Assembly (NCBI GenBank): GCA_022819585.1
Contig: JAJEGY010000019.1
Span: forward strand, 1 to 64,000
Reading direction: 5' to 3'
Length of the DNA stretch: 64,000 bases
Source of the DNA: Dehalococcoidia bacterium
GTDB taxonomy: Bacteria > Chloroflexota > Dehalococcoidia > Lucifugimonadales > Lucifugimonadaceae
The notes under the pieces: generated by a model
What the model saw: only the letters and a program-made list of their open reading frames with translations
What the model was told of the DNA's origin: nothing
The model's database searches: none
Program-made: the position numbers and the translations under genes
Shown: positions 7,561 to 16,371 of the stretch, piece by piece
How the letters are laid out: every line of letters begins with the position of its first letter
Position numbering within the stretch: the stretch's first letter is position 1

Positions 7561-8513
7561 GTCTGCCCTTCCACTTCGTTTTGGATGTCGGACCAGTCGC
7601 GTGTGTAGATGCCGGTTGAGAGGTATTTCCAACCGCCATCTGCGAAGAGCATGACGATGTTGCCAGATTCGAGGCGTTTTGCTGCTCGAATGGCGCTGGC
7701 CAGGACTGCGCCTGAGGAGACGCCTACGAAGATGCCGGCGTCGGTGAGGAGTTTTTTTGTCCAGAAGAATGATTCTTCGGCTTCGACCATGATGCGGGCA
7801 TCGAGTGCGTCGAGATCAAGAACTGGCGGGATGAAGCCGTGTTCGATGGAGCGCAAGCCTTGGACTTTGTCGTCGGGATGGGGCGCTGCAGCGACGATTT
7901 TGACTTCGGGGTTGTGTTCTCGCAGGGCGCCTCCAACGCCCATTAGGGTACCCCCGGTGCCGAGGCCTGCGACGAACATGTCGACGCCTGGGACGTCCCA
8001 GGCGATTTCGGGTCCTGTGGTTTTGTAGTGTGCGTTGGGGTTTGCGTGGTTGCCGTATTGGTAAGGCATGAACCACGAGGGGTTTGCGCTAGCGAGTTCT
8101 TTGGCGACGTTGATGGATTCGTTGGTGCCTTTTTCTGGTGCGGAGAAGATGATCTCGGCACCGAATCCTTCGAGGAGCTGGATTCGTTCGGCACTGACGC
8201 TCTCCGGCATGACCACTTTGACTTGATAGCCGCGCAGGCGTCCGATCATGGCGAGACCGATGCCTGTGTTGCCACTGGTGGGTTCCAGTATTACGCCGCC
8301 GTTATCGCGGTTGAGCAGACCGTCTTGTTCGGCTTGGTCGATCAGAGAGAGTGCGACGCGGTCTTTTACGCTTCCGGTTGGGTTTTCGGATTCGAGTTTT
8401 GCGAGCAGGCGGACTTCGGGTTTAGGGCTGAATTTGGAGATGTCAACGATCGGTGTATTGCCGATGTTGTGTGTGACATCTCGTACAATGAAGCCGCGTT
8501 CCGCTAGTTGCAT
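7551..8513 (-). CDS. cysM: Cysteine synthase family, PLP-dependent beta-replacing enzyme
   Basis: A 320-residue fold-type II PLP enzyme of the CysK/CysM family. The PLP lysine is Lys50 in NPTGSVKDR; TSGNTG binds the substrate carboxylate and GLGTGGTLMG binds the cofactor phosphate. It makes cysteine from O-acetyl- or O-phosphoserine and a sulfur donor. The neighbouring adenylyltransferase gene (moeB-like) favours the CysM route that uses a thiocarboxylated carrier protein, as described in actinobacteria, but no carrier gene is visible here. A C-terminal tail ending in EGQTWW is slightly longer than minimal CysK enzymes. The 3' end overlaps the amidase start. CysK or a cystathionine beta-synthase-like activity remains possible. 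Confidence 0.85.
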   Translation of the reverse strand: MQLAERGFIVRDVTHNIGNTPIVDISKFSPKPEVRLLAKLESENPTGSVKDRVALSLIDQAEQDGLLNRDNGGVILEPTSGNTGIGLAMIGRLRGYQVKVVMPESVSAERIQLLEGFGAEIIFSAPEKGTNESINVAKELASANPSWFMPYQYGNHANPNAHYKTTGPEIAWDVPGVDMFVAGLGTGGTLMGVGGALREHNPEVKIVAAAPHPDDKVQGLRSIEHGFIPPVLDLDALDARIMVEAEESFFWTKKLLTDAGIFVGVSSGAVLASAIRAAKRLESGNIVMLFADGGWKYLSTGIYTRDWSDIQNEVEGQTWW

Positions 8514-8530
8514 GGGTTACCGCCCCACCC

Positions 8531-8601
8531 ATGTATTCCGGCCTGCGCCGGAATGACGGTGCGTGTGTGAATCCCGGCCTGCGCCGGAATGACGTGGGCG
8601 G
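8531..8601. repeat. Tandem pair of GGCCTGCGCC hairpin repeats
   Basis: Two copies of a TTCCGGCCTGCGCCGGAA-type hairpin, each followed by TGACG, stand about 38 bases apart between the moeB-like and cysM-like genes. The sequence type is widespread as an intergenic repeat in many bacteria. It may act as an mRNA-processing or attenuation element inside the operon. Confidence 0.75.
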
Positions 8602-8613
8602 ATCACGGTAGGA

Positions 8614-9537
8614 TCAGGCGACCGCCTGCGGAGGTGCGATGCCGCAGAAGATCTCGTAGTCGATGAGTTCGGTGACTTCGGGGTTGGCGCCGCAGAGTTT
8701 GCAATCGGGATTTCGGCGGACTTTGATCTCGCGGAACTCCATCGTCAGAGCGTCGATGATAAGCATACGACCGGAGAGAGTTGCGCCGATGTTCATGGCG
8801 ATCTTGATGGTTTCGAGGGCTTGGATGGAACCCACGAGGCCCGGAAGTGCGCCGATGACGCCTGCTTCGGCGCAGTTTGGGACTTCGCCAGGTGGCGGCG
8901 GGTCTGGGAATAGGCAGCGGTAGCAGCCTTGACCGGGGATGTAGGTTGCCGCTTGTCCGTCGAAGACTAGGATTGCGCCGTCGACGAGGGGTTTCCCGGC
9001 CAGGTACGCGGCATCGTTTACGAGGTAACGAGTTGCGAAGTTGTCGGCTCCGTTTACGACGATGTCGTAGTTGGGGACGATGTCCATCGCGTTGTCAGCG
9101 TTGATGGGCTCCTCATGGATGATCACGTTTACCTCGGGGTTATGTGCCTCGAGGGTTTCTTTTGCGGATTCGACCTTTCGGCGTCCGACGTCGGAGTCGG
9201 AGTGGAGGATCTGGCGTTGGAGGTTGCTGACGTCTACGACGTCAAAGTCGACGATGCCGATGGTTCCGACGCCTGCGAGTGCTAAGTAGAGGGATACCGG
9301 GGAGCCTAGACCACCTGCGCCGATGACTAGGACCTTGGCACCTACGAGTGCGCGTTGCCCTGCGCTTCCGACGTTAGGCATGATGAGGTGTCGGGAATAT
9401 CGCTGGACTTGAGCGGGGGTGAGGGCTGGTGCGGCGGTTACTGTTGAACCGTTTTGGCTGCCGTTTACGGAACCGTTTGTGCTCTGCATTTGTGGGACCT
9501 TGGACTCGTGCTTGGCCGGTTTTGAGGGTAATGTCAC
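8614..9537 (-). CDS. moeB: MoeB/ThiF-type sulfur-carrier adenylyltransferase
   Basis: A 307-residue E1-like enzyme that adenylates the C-terminal glycine of a ubiquitin-like sulfur carrier (MoaD, ThiS or CysO). It carries the ATP-binding GAGGLGSP (73-80), the Arg-finger region SNLQRQILH (104-112), a zinc site of four cysteines (205, 208, 279, 282) and the conserved VPNCAEAG Cys222. The first 38 residues are low-complexity, rich in Ser/Asn/Gly. It ends after the zinc domain with no rhodanese domain. It sits upstream of cysM and downstream of an Rrf2 regulator, which points to cysteine biosynthesis, although molybdopterin or thiamine roles cannot be excluded. Confidence 0.87.
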   Translation of the reverse strand: MTLPSKPAKHESKVPQMQSTNGSVNGSQNGSTVTAAPALTPAQVQRYSRHLIMPNVGSAGQRALVGAKVLVIGAGGLGSPVSLYLALAGVGTIGIVDFDVVDVSNLQRQILHSDSDVGRRKVESAKETLEAHNPEVNVIIHEEPINADNAMDIVPNYDIVVNGADNFATRYLVNDAAYLAGKPLVDGAILVFDGQAATYIPGQGCYRCLFPDPPPPGEVPNCAEAGVIGALPGLVGSIQALETIKIAMNIGATLSGRMLIIDALTMEFREIKVRRNPDCKLCGANPEVTELIDYEIFCGIAPPQAVA

Positions 9538-9631
9538 ACGTTTCGTGCCGATAGCGTGATTCTATCCCATCGGTTCAACGGTGATGCAAAAAACCCCGTA
9601 TATTCCCCTTTGAACATCAAGGGGTAGTAAT

Positions 9632-10087
9632 TCAGGCGGAAGCAGCGACTTGGAGGTCCAGATCTTGGGTGCCTGATAGTTTCTGCTGCTTTTTGGCTAG
9701 GTCTTCGATGTTGATTTCAAAGAGATAGTCGAGGAGCATCTGCTCAACGTCGCCCCACAGTTCACGTTGGGAACATGCGCCGGAGATCAAGCATGCATCG
9801 GCATCAGACAGACAATCGATAGCGGCGAATGAGTGGTCAACGCAGTCGACTACCTTACCGACGGTGATTTCAGATGGCGAATAGGCCAGTCTGATGCCAC
9901 CTTTGGGACCGCGTCGGGATTCGATCAGGCCGGCGCGTGAGAGGTCGGCGGAGATGCGTAGGAGGTAGGGTTCGGGGATATGTTGCTGTTGGGCGATGTG
10001 AGATGTTGACGTGTATTCCTGATCCGATTGCATCGCTAGGAATACGAGCATTCGGACTGCATAGTCCACTCTCATCGGTATGAGCAT
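9632..10087 (-). CDS. Rrf2 family transcriptional regulator
   Basis: A winged helix-turn-helix regulator of the Rrf2 family (IscR, CymR, NsrR). The start MRVDYAVRMLVFLAMQ and the wing RRGPKGGIRLAYSPSEITV are typical. Three cysteines in CLSDADACLISGAC, spaced C-X6-C-X5-C, match the position of the iron-sulfur ligands of IscR/NsrR, so a cluster-sensing role is likely. It lies just upstream of moeB and cysM on the same strand, which suggests control of sulfur or iron-sulfur metabolism. The start is uncertain: ATG 10087 or ATG 10075 fit the family best; an upstream ATG at 10189 would add 34 residues unlike the family. Confidence 0.82.
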   Translation of the reverse strand: MLIPMRVDYAVRMLVFLAMQSDQEYTSTSHIAQQQHIPEPYLLRISADLSRAGLIESRRGPKGGIRLAYSPSEITVGKVVDCVDHSFAAIDCLSDADACLISGACSQRELWGDVEQMLLDYLFEINIEDLAKKQQKLSGTQDLDLQVAASA

Positions 10088-10372
10088 GAAGGGAACCGGG
10101 ACGAATCTGGAGCTTCGTCGGAAGGGATAGTCGAGATTAGGGCAAATCTTGACTTGATGGGTCGAAAATCGGTTGACCTCAGTATACATATGCTTGGTTC
10201 AAAGCTAATGAGATGGATTTCGGGTTGGAAAGTTCGATTGGTGGCGATTAGAATCGAAGGTTGCTGTAAGTGAGGTCGCGCACGGAAATGATTGATGTTG
10301 CGCGACGAGACGACGCGAAGAACGAATTAAACGACGAAACCGCTCCGATTCATCGGAGGGAGCAGACCGAAA

Positions 10373-11041
10373 ATGGCCGATTTAGTGCTTCATGCTGAGA
10401 CTAGGACCGCGATGGGCAAGAAGAATCGTGCCCTGAGAGCGCAGGGGATCATCCCTATTCATGTGTATGGGCTTGACGACGGACCTTCGTCTTTGCAGGT
10501 CAACCAGCGGCATCTGATCAATATCGTAAGAGAGGCGGGGCGAACTTCGCTGGTGACGGTCGAGTCGGACGGTGGGACTCAGGATGTGACGCTGGTGCGC
10601 GATGTCACAACGCATCCTGTGTCTGGCAATCTGTTGCATGTTGATTTTCTGCGGGTCGATCCTGAACAGGCAGTCGAAGCGCCAGTACCGGTGATCCTTG
10701 TGAGACAGGACGAAGCGCCGGGGATTCGTGGCGGTGCTGGATTCGTGACGCAAGGAATTTACGAAGTGGTGTTGTCGGCTCGGCCAGACAACATTCCACA
10801 TGAGCTAGAGGCTGACTGCTCAGTGCTAGAGGATTTCAGTTCCGCCGTATTGGCATCGGACCTGCCACTGCCCGAAGGGGCCACGCTTGCGAGCGATCCT
10901 GATGACCGAGTCGCTTGGGTACAACCGCCTAGAGTGATCGAAGAAGACGTTGCTTTGGATGAGGAACTCGAAGGTGAAGAAGTTGAAGGCGAAGGTGAGG
11001 GTGAGTCCGAATCTGAAGAAGCGACAGAAACGTCTGAATAG
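10373..11041 (+). CDS. rplY: Large ribosomal subunit protein bL25 (long CTC form)
   Basis: This protein binds 5S rRNA. The 222 residues show the N-terminal L25 beta-barrel (RTAMGKKNRALRAQGIIPIHVYG) and the second TL5/CTC domain starting near residue 100 (EAPVPVILVRQDEAPGI) and ending at DDRVAWVQPP. The C-terminal 30 residues are almost all Glu/Ser/Gly, an acidic tail common in this long form. A GGAGGG Shine-Dalgarno lies just upstream of ATG 10373. It is a single-gene unit, transcribed divergently from the Rrf2 regulator. Confidence 0.93.
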   Translation: MADLVLHAETRTAMGKKNRALRAQGIIPIHVYGLDDGPSSLQVNQRHLINIVREAGRTSLVTVESDGGTQDVTLVRDVTTHPVSGNLLHVDFLRVDPEQAVEAPVPVILVRQDEAPGIRGGAGFVTQGIYEVVLSARPDNIPHELEADCSVLEDFSSAVLASDLPLPEGATLASDPDDRVAWVQPPRVIEEDVALDEELEGEEVEGEGEGESESEEATETSE

Positions 11042-11373
11042 GCGCGATTCGTCGATTAGGCGCACTTTTTTGCCCGTTTCACGCGTTTGACGGGCAGATT
11101 ACATGCCGTTTGCAAATGAAACGTTGTCTCTAGGGCGTGTTGCGTAATGCGTTGACGGTTCGTAAGATTTAACGAGAAGCAACGAAGTGAATCGCGTTGA
11201 GTAAGCAGCCCGTTTCACACGGACAATTGAGCCGATCTGGCCGTCTTCGGATCTAATTCGGAGCGAAAAGTGTGCCCAGATTGCGGCAAATCTGGCCAGT
11301 GCGGTGGTTCGCGTGGACCTGTTCCGACGCGGTTCAAACGCAGATAACTGCGGCTACATAGAGGAGTCTATCC
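11042..11373. other. Gene-free interval before rny, with two hairpins
   Basis: About 330 bases without a supportable gene. A GCCCGT/ACGGGC stem-loop (about 11072-11095) follows rplY but has its T-run before the stem, so it is not a canonical terminator for rplY. A CCAGATT/AATCTGG hairpin (11276-11295) lies about 80 bases before rny and may be part of its leader. I see no clear promoter boxes. Confidence 0.4.
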
Positions 11374-12903
11374 ATGAATCCTGCCTTAGTAGCCGGGCTT
11401 GCAAGCATGTCTGCGTTGGTGTTTCTGATTGTCGGAGTGGCACTTGGATATTGGGGCAATGCACGCCTCAACTCGAGAGCCATCAGGGCTACAGAAGATG
11501 CATTGACGCAGCAGATTGAACAGGCGCGGACACGAAGCAACGAGATTCTCAAAGAATCACAGAACCGAGCGGAAGAATTCAGGAAGGAAATCGAGACAGA
11601 GAGGACCAATTCGGCGAGGCAGTCTCGTCGTGAACAGCGGAACTTGCAACGTATACAACGTCGGATCGACAGATCGGCGGAGGAGTTACGGAGTCAACAG
11701 GCGGAGTTGAAGGAGTTGGAGGATCGGCTCAAGCAGGAGGATGAAGAGTTGCGTGAACGCTCGGCGACTGAGCTGGAGCGGCTATCAGGGATGACGAGGG
11801 ACGCTGCTCGTGACATTCTTCTGAAGCGAGCCGAAGACGATAACGATTACGAGTTCAAGCGTCGATTTAGAGAGGCTGAACTTCAATATCAGGATGAGGC
11901 CGATGACCGCGCTCGTGAGATCCTGGCCGCATCACTGCAACGGCTCGCGTCGGATGTTGTGGGCGAGGCATCGATGACGAGTATTCCAATACCTTCCGAA
12001 GACGTGAAGGGGCGGTTGATCGGACGCGAAGGCCGTAACATCCGAGCGATCGAGGCTAATACCGGCGTCGATTTGCTGGTGGATGATACGCCGGATACAG
12101 TGGCGATCTCCTGTTTCGATCCGATAAGGAGAGAGGTTGCGCGGGTCGCGTTGGTGAGGTTGATCAAGGACGGTCGTATCCAGCCGGCTCGGATTGAAGA
12201 CGCGGTGCGCAAGGCGCAGCGTGAAGTGGATCTTTCCGTACGAAAGGCTGGCGAGGATGCGGTTTTGGACGTTGGCATCCGAGGATTGCACCCTGAGTTG
12301 ACAAAGTTGATGGGCAGGTTGAAGTTCCGCTATTCGTATGGTGAGAACGTCTTGCAACATTGCGTTGAGGTGGGTCACTTTTCCGGGATGCTGGCCTCTC
12401 AGATCGGAGCGAACGCCCAATCTGCGAAGACGGCTGGTTTTCTGCATGACATCGGCAAAGCCTTGACGCACGAGGTCGAGGGGCCTCATGCGGAGATAGG
12501 TGCGGATGTTGCTGCCCAGTACGGGATTCGGGACAACATTGTGTTGGCCATCCGCGAGCACCATGATCGTGAGATGACGACACCGGTCTCGTTCATAGTC
12601 GCGGCGGCGGATGCGATAAGCGCCGCTAGGCCAGGGGCGCGGAACGACACTAACGAGAACTACCTGAAGCGGCTGAACGAGCTTGAGAGTGTCGCACGTG
12701 GCTTTGATGGTGTCCGACGTGTGTTCGCGATCCAGGCTGGACGCGAGGTAAGGGTTTTGGTTGATCCGGAGAAGGTGACTGATGCCGAAGCCAGTGTGTT
12801 GTCGAATGACATTGCAAAGGCGATTGAGCAGCGGTTGCAGTACCCGGGTTTGATCAAGGTGATCGTGATCCGTGAATCGCGTGCGGAGGCAGTAGCTAGC
12901 TAG
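11374..12903 (+). CDS. rny: Ribonuclease Y
   Basis: A membrane-anchored endoribonuclease that starts mRNA decay in bacteria lacking RNase E. The 509 residues follow the family order: one N-terminal transmembrane helix (about 5-26), a long charged coiled coil (30-190), a KH domain with GRLIGREGRNIR (213-224), then a metal-dependent HD phosphohydrolase domain with HD at 358-359 in GFLHDIGKAL. Length and architecture are normal. The start ATG 11374 is preceded by AGAGGAG. The PHP-domain phosphoesterase gene follows 58 bases later, so the two may be cotranscribed and both act in RNA turnover. Confidence 0.95.
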   Translation: MNPALVAGLASMSALVFLIVGVALGYWGNARLNSRAIRATEDALTQQIEQARTRSNEILKESQNRAEEFRKEIETERTNSARQSRREQRNLQRIQRRIDRSAEELRSQQAELKELEDRLKQEDEELRERSATELERLSGMTRDAARDILLKRAEDDNDYEFKRRFREAELQYQDEADDRAREILAASLQRLASDVVGEASMTSIPIPSEDVKGRLIGREGRNIRAIEANTGVDLLVDDTPDTVAISCFDPIRREVARVALVRLIKDGRIQPARIEDAVRKAQREVDLSVRKAGEDAVLDVGIRGLHPELTKLMGRLKFRYSYGENVLQHCVEVGHFSGMLASQIGANAQSAKTAGFLHDIGKALTHEVEGPHAEIGADVAAQYGIRDNIVLAIREHHDREMTTPVSFIVAAADAISAARPGARNDTNENYLKRLNELESVARGFDGVRRVFAIQAGREVRVLVDPEKVTDAEASVLSNDIAKAIEQRLQYPGLIKVIVIRESRAEAVAS

Positions 12904-12961
12904 GTCGTTACGCCGTTTGCGATTTACGATCTGAATTCGGCTGGCGATAGTTTGCGACGCG

Positions 12962-13900
12962 ATGAGTGCATCTAACACTGGGGCGCGGCACGATCCAAGC
13001 GCTTCGCTGGGATCGGCGCCCCCGTGGGAGGTGCTGGAAGATCTGCACCTGCATACGAACGCGTCGGACGGGGTCTTGACACCGACTGAGATGGTGGAGT
13101 TTGTGAGCGGGACTTCACTTCATTTTTTCGCGATCACCGATCACGACACGACGTCGGGGTTGGATGAGGCGGAGGTTGCGAGCGAGAAGTACTCGGGGAT
13201 CACGTTTATTCCAGGGATCGAGTTAAGTTCGGGAGTCGGCAATAACGATCTCCACCTTGTCTGCCATTTTGTCGATCGCGAGAATAGGGCGTTGCAGACC
13301 GAGCTGGCTGCCTTGCGAGAGGATCGGGAGTCAAAGGCCGAGGAGATCGTCGAGCGTTTGGACAAGATCGGCTTGCTATTGGATTGGGATGAGGTGGTGG
13401 CGAATGCAGACGGGGCGATTGGTAGGCCGCACATTGCGCGAGCGATGGTTGCTCGAGGGTATGTCGAGACAGTTTCAGATGCGTTTTCGCGTTACTTGAC
13501 ACCGGGCAAACCTGGGTATGTTTCACGACGGAAACTTGAAGGGACTCTTGCATTGGAGTTGGTGCATGGGGCCGGAGGAGTTGCTACGGTAGCGCACCCG
13601 AGGACGGTATCGAACATCGAGGAAGTGCTCGCGACATTGGTGCCTCGCGGTTTGGCAGGCATTGAGGTGTATGCCGAGAAGTACGGCAGCGACATGATCG
13701 ACCGGTACTCGGCTTACGCGCGGCATCACGGCTTGGTGAAGTCGGGAGGTTCGGATTACCACGCAAATGGGACGGCGAATGAGATCGTTCCCGGGATGAA
13801 TGGTCCCCCTCCGGGGACTGTCCGAGCGTTATATGAGCGAGCGATTAACATGCATGGTGTGGACGGGGTGGGATACAGGTTGGACGAGTCTCAGCTTTGA
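12962..13900 (+). CDS. PHP domain phosphoesterase (RNase AM / nucleotidase type)
   Basis: A 312-residue PHP metallophosphatase. The N-terminal metal motif DLHLHTNASDG (27-37), ITDHDTTSG, an internal helical insertion (about 90-160), AHPRTVS and GSDYHANG are all present, which is the layout of E. coli YciV (Rnm, 5'-3' exonuclease and 3',5'-nucleotide phosphatase). It probably removes phosphate from short RNA or 3'-phosphoadenosine 5'-phosphate. Its place between rny and plsY fits RNA metabolism. The first 20 residues are not conserved and the true start may be a little further in. Confidence 0.82.
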   Translation: MSASNTGARHDPSASLGSAPPWEVLEDLHLHTNASDGVLTPTEMVEFVSGTSLHFFAITDHDTTSGLDEAEVASEKYSGITFIPGIELSSGVGNNDLHLVCHFVDRENRALQTELAALREDRESKAEEIVERLDKIGLLLDWDEVVANADGAIGRPHIARAMVARGYVETVSDAFSRYLTPGKPGYVSRRKLEGTLALELVHGAGGVATVAHPRTVSNIEEVLATLVPRGLAGIEVYAEKYGSDMIDRYSAYARHHGLVKSGGSDYHANGTANEIVPGMNGPPPGTVRALYERAINMHGVDGVGYRLDESQL

Positions 13901-13911
13901 AGGTCGGATAG

Positions 13912-14613
13912 ATGCCTGACTTGGTGCTTAGCATCGCATTGGTTTTGGGAGCGTATCTGGTTGGATCAGTTCCTTCGGCGTACTTGATTGGAAAGTGGGT
14001 AGCTGGAATCGACATCCGGGAGTATGGGAGCGGAAATGTAGGGGCGTCGAACGTATCGGTGCATGTTGGGAAGAAGTGGGTAGTTCCGATAGCACTATTC
14101 GACGTATTCGCGAAAGGGTTTGCGCCAGTTTATGTGAGTGGTGCTGCCCTGCTGGATTTGGGAGCGGCGACGCAGGCGGCTGCGGGAATAGCCGGTTTAT
14201 GCGGTCACAATTGGCCGGTGTTTCTGAGGTTTTCAGGTGGTCGCGGGATATCGGCTGGGCTTGGGTCGTTAATTGGATTCGGCTTCCCGCTGTTTGTACT
14301 GTGGGCTACGATTCCTGGGGTGCTATTCACGTTGACACCTTGGCGGGATTCATCGATTAGCTGGTTGTTGGCGACGCTTTTGTTGCCGGTTTGGGCGTTG
14401 TGGGCGGGATACGGGGAGTGGGTTGCGATGTACGGCGTTGGTTTTGCGATGATCACGATTATCAGACGGGCAACATCCGGCGGATTAGAGGAATCGTTGT
14501 TAAGTTATGAAGGGTTGACGCGGACGAGGTTGATTTGGAACCGGATAGTGTTCGATCGCGATATTGCGTCGCGCGATGCTTGGATTCGTAGTCGGCCTGA
14601 CGCGAGCAGATAG
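13912..14613 (+). CDS. plsY: Acyl-phosphate:glycerol-3-phosphate acyltransferase PlsY
   Basis: An integral membrane enzyme that transfers an acyl group from acyl-phosphate to glycerol-3-phosphate, the first step of phospholipid synthesis. The hallmark GSGNVGASNV motif follows the first membrane helix (residues near 40), and GHNWPVFLRFSGGRGIS is the second conserved loop. The 233 residues are slightly longer than usual because of a charged C-terminal tail of about 35 residues. It begins 11 bases after the PHP gene, and a zinc-ribbon membrane protein follows 15 bases downstream, so these form one operon. Confidence 0.92.
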   Translation: MPDLVLSIALVLGAYLVGSVPSAYLIGKWVAGIDIREYGSGNVGASNVSVHVGKKWVVPIALFDVFAKGFAPVYVSGAALLDLGAATQAAAGIAGLCGHNWPVFLRFSGGRGISAGLGSLIGFGFPLFVLWATIPGVLFTLTPWRDSSISWLLATLLLPVWALWAGYGEWVAMYGVGFAMITIIRRATSGGLEESLLSYEGLTRTRLIWNRIVFDRDIASRDAWIRSRPDASR

Positions 14614-14628
14614 TGTGAAACACGGGAC

Positions 14629-15216
14629 ATGAGCCAGAACGCGACCGAAACAGAACTCAGCATGACTACCTGTCCGCGGGACTCGGAGGTAGAGACAAAC
14701 CTGCGTTGTGCTCAGTGCGGGGATCCGATATGCCCGCGGTGCATGGTCTATGCGCCGGTTGGTTCGAAGTGCCCGGATTGTGCGTCGATCGGCGGACCGG
14801 TGATGTTCAAGGTGACACAGAACGATTTGATCCGGATCGGGTTTTTGGCGGGATTGGCGGCTTTGGGCATCGGAGTTGCTTCGGCAGTCACGTTGGTAGC
14901 GTTATGGTCGCTCGATATTTTGGCGGGGGTGAACTCCAGCTTCTGGTTGATCGTGGTCGGGGTGGCAGAATTCTTGGGGGTGATGGGCGTTACTTACGTC
15001 ATGCAACTGGTTGCGGGGACCAGGTACGCGACGAGTTTGCGAATCTTGGCTGCGGGTCTTGCGTTGCTGTTTTATCTGACGCAGGTAATGGCGATCGAGA
15101 TCATGGCCAGCATGTTCACGGAACTTCTCATAGGCCCGGGGATTGTGGTGCATCTACCAGGATTGATCGGTTTCGGTTTCGGGACGTACTACGCGATGCA
15201 GAAATTCAAACCGTAG
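14629..15216 (+). CDS. B-box-type zinc-ribbon membrane protein
   Basis: A 195-residue protein of unknown function. Residues 14-60 contain seven cysteines in the arrangement CPRDSEVETNLRC-AQC-CPRC-C-CPDC, a B-box/zinc-ribbon commonly fused to membrane domains (including some rhomboid-like proteins). The rest holds about four transmembrane helices (roughly 68-92, 102-124, 133-152 and 165-185). No protease residues (GxSx/His) are seen, so it is not a rhomboid. It is the last gene of the rny-plsY run, and its 3' end overlaps the convergent epimerase gene by 11 bases. Confidence 0.7.
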   Translation: MSQNATETELSMTTCPRDSEVETNLRCAQCGDPICPRCMVYAPVGSKCPDCASIGGPVMFKVTQNDLIRIGFLAGLAALGIGVASAVTLVALWSLDILAGVNSSFWLIVVGVAEFLGVMGVTYVMQLVAGTRYATSLRILAAGLALLFYLTQVMAIEIMASMFTELLIGPGIVVHLPGLIGFGFGTYYAMQKFKP

Positions 15217-16225
15217 TTGGGATGATCTCACCCTCGCCGGTGTCGCGGTGGGCGATCGCTTCGTCGATCACGTCGAATAACGACAGCGGGGGATCGTAAT
15301 TGAAGTCGCGTTTGGCTGCGGAGAGGTCGTATTCGTAGTAGGTGGGGGTGATCGGCAGGTCTACCTTGGTGCAGGGCGCGTTGAGTTTTTCGGCAAGGTA
15401 TGGGATCATGATTTCCCATCGGAACGGTTCGCGGGATGCGAGTTGGTAGGTTTTGCCGAAGGTTGCGGGATTGATCAGGGCGTTTTCGTAGGCGTGGATT
15501 ATGTCCCGCACTTCTACGAAGTGTTTCTTCCATGGGCGACCGTTTTTGTCGGCGGCGATGATGAGGTGGGGATCGCCGTCATAGGCTTTCGACATGATTT
15601 CGTAGGCTTCGAGCGCGGCCGGGTCGGTTGAACCTTCGAGTTGGTCCATGAAGGTGCGCATGTGGAACTGAGGGAAATTGAGGACTTCACCGGCGCCCCA
15701 AGCGTTGGCGAAGCGAAAGACCGTCGCGGGTAGGTTCTCGGCTCTCACGTAGCGATCTACAAGGTGCTCGGTCAGGACCTTTGTGTAGCCGTACCATCCG
15801 GTGGCTGCTAGTGGAAGAGAGTCCTCGCGTATCGGCTCTTCGATGCCTTCAGGCGGATATTTTTCCATGGTGCCGTCGGTGCTGGTGTGAATGACGTGTT
15901 GAATGCGGTCGGAGTTCAGTGCAGCTTCTAGGACGTTGAAGGTGCCTTTGACGTTGATGTCGAAGTACTGCTCTGGGGTGAATGGACCACCGGCTTGGAA
16001 GGCGGCACCGAGGTGGAATATAGCGTCTGCCCCGTCCGCAGCGGCATTGACATCGGCGCCCGATGCGAGATCGCCCTCTACGATGTCTGCACCGATCTGG
16101 GCCAGTTTTTCGGACTGTGGATCTCCGGGCACGACGAAACCCGTCACGTCGTGTCCTAATTCAACAAACCGTTTCGCGACGTTCGCGCCTACGCGGCCAG
16201 TGATACCTGTGATGAGAATTCGCAC
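15206..16225 (-). CDS. NAD-dependent epimerase/dehydratase (extended SDR)
   Basis: A 339-residue extended short-chain dehydrogenase. The nucleotide-binding GITGRVGANVA is at residues 7-17, and the active site YGYTK lies near residue 145, after a conserved STDGT strand. Enzymes of this type epimerise or reduce nucleotide sugars or related polyols. The exact substrate is not predictable; the closest layout by eye is UDP-glucose 4-epimerase/RfbB-like. The start is GTG 16225 with an AGAGGAA Shine-Dalgarno nine bases upstream. It is divergent from the enolase-superfamily gene that starts 146 bases away, and the two could share one control region. Confidence 0.82.
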   Translation of the reverse strand: MRILITGITGRVGANVAKRFVELGHDVTGFVVPGDPQSEKLAQIGADIVEGDLASGADVNAAADGADAIFHLGAAFQAGGPFTPEQYFDINVKGTFNVLEAALNSDRIQHVIHTSTDGTMEKYPPEGIEEPIREDSLPLAATGWYGYTKVLTEHLVDRYVRAENLPATVFRFANAWGAGEVLNFPQFHMRTFMDQLEGSTDPAALEAYEIMSKAYDGDPHLIIAADKNGRPWKKHFVEVRDIIHAYENALINPATFGKTYQLASREPFRWEIMIPYLAEKLNAPCTKVDLPITPTYYEYDLSAAKRDFNYDPPLSLFDVIDEAIAHRDTGEGEIIPTTV

Positions 16226-16371
16226 GTTCTGGTTCCTCTGTGTTTCGCATTTTTGTTACGAGATGCGTTGAAAGAATAGACGATTTGGCGCTGGGTTTCC
16301 GATAAACTGCTATCGCTGGGCAGGTTGCCGCTTTGGCTGACCGCGAGAGAAAACCGCATGGGGTACTGCTG

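Noticed and set aside
11072-11095. Terminator after rplY.
   Set aside because: The T-run precedes the stem on the plus strand and is an A-run on the minus strand.
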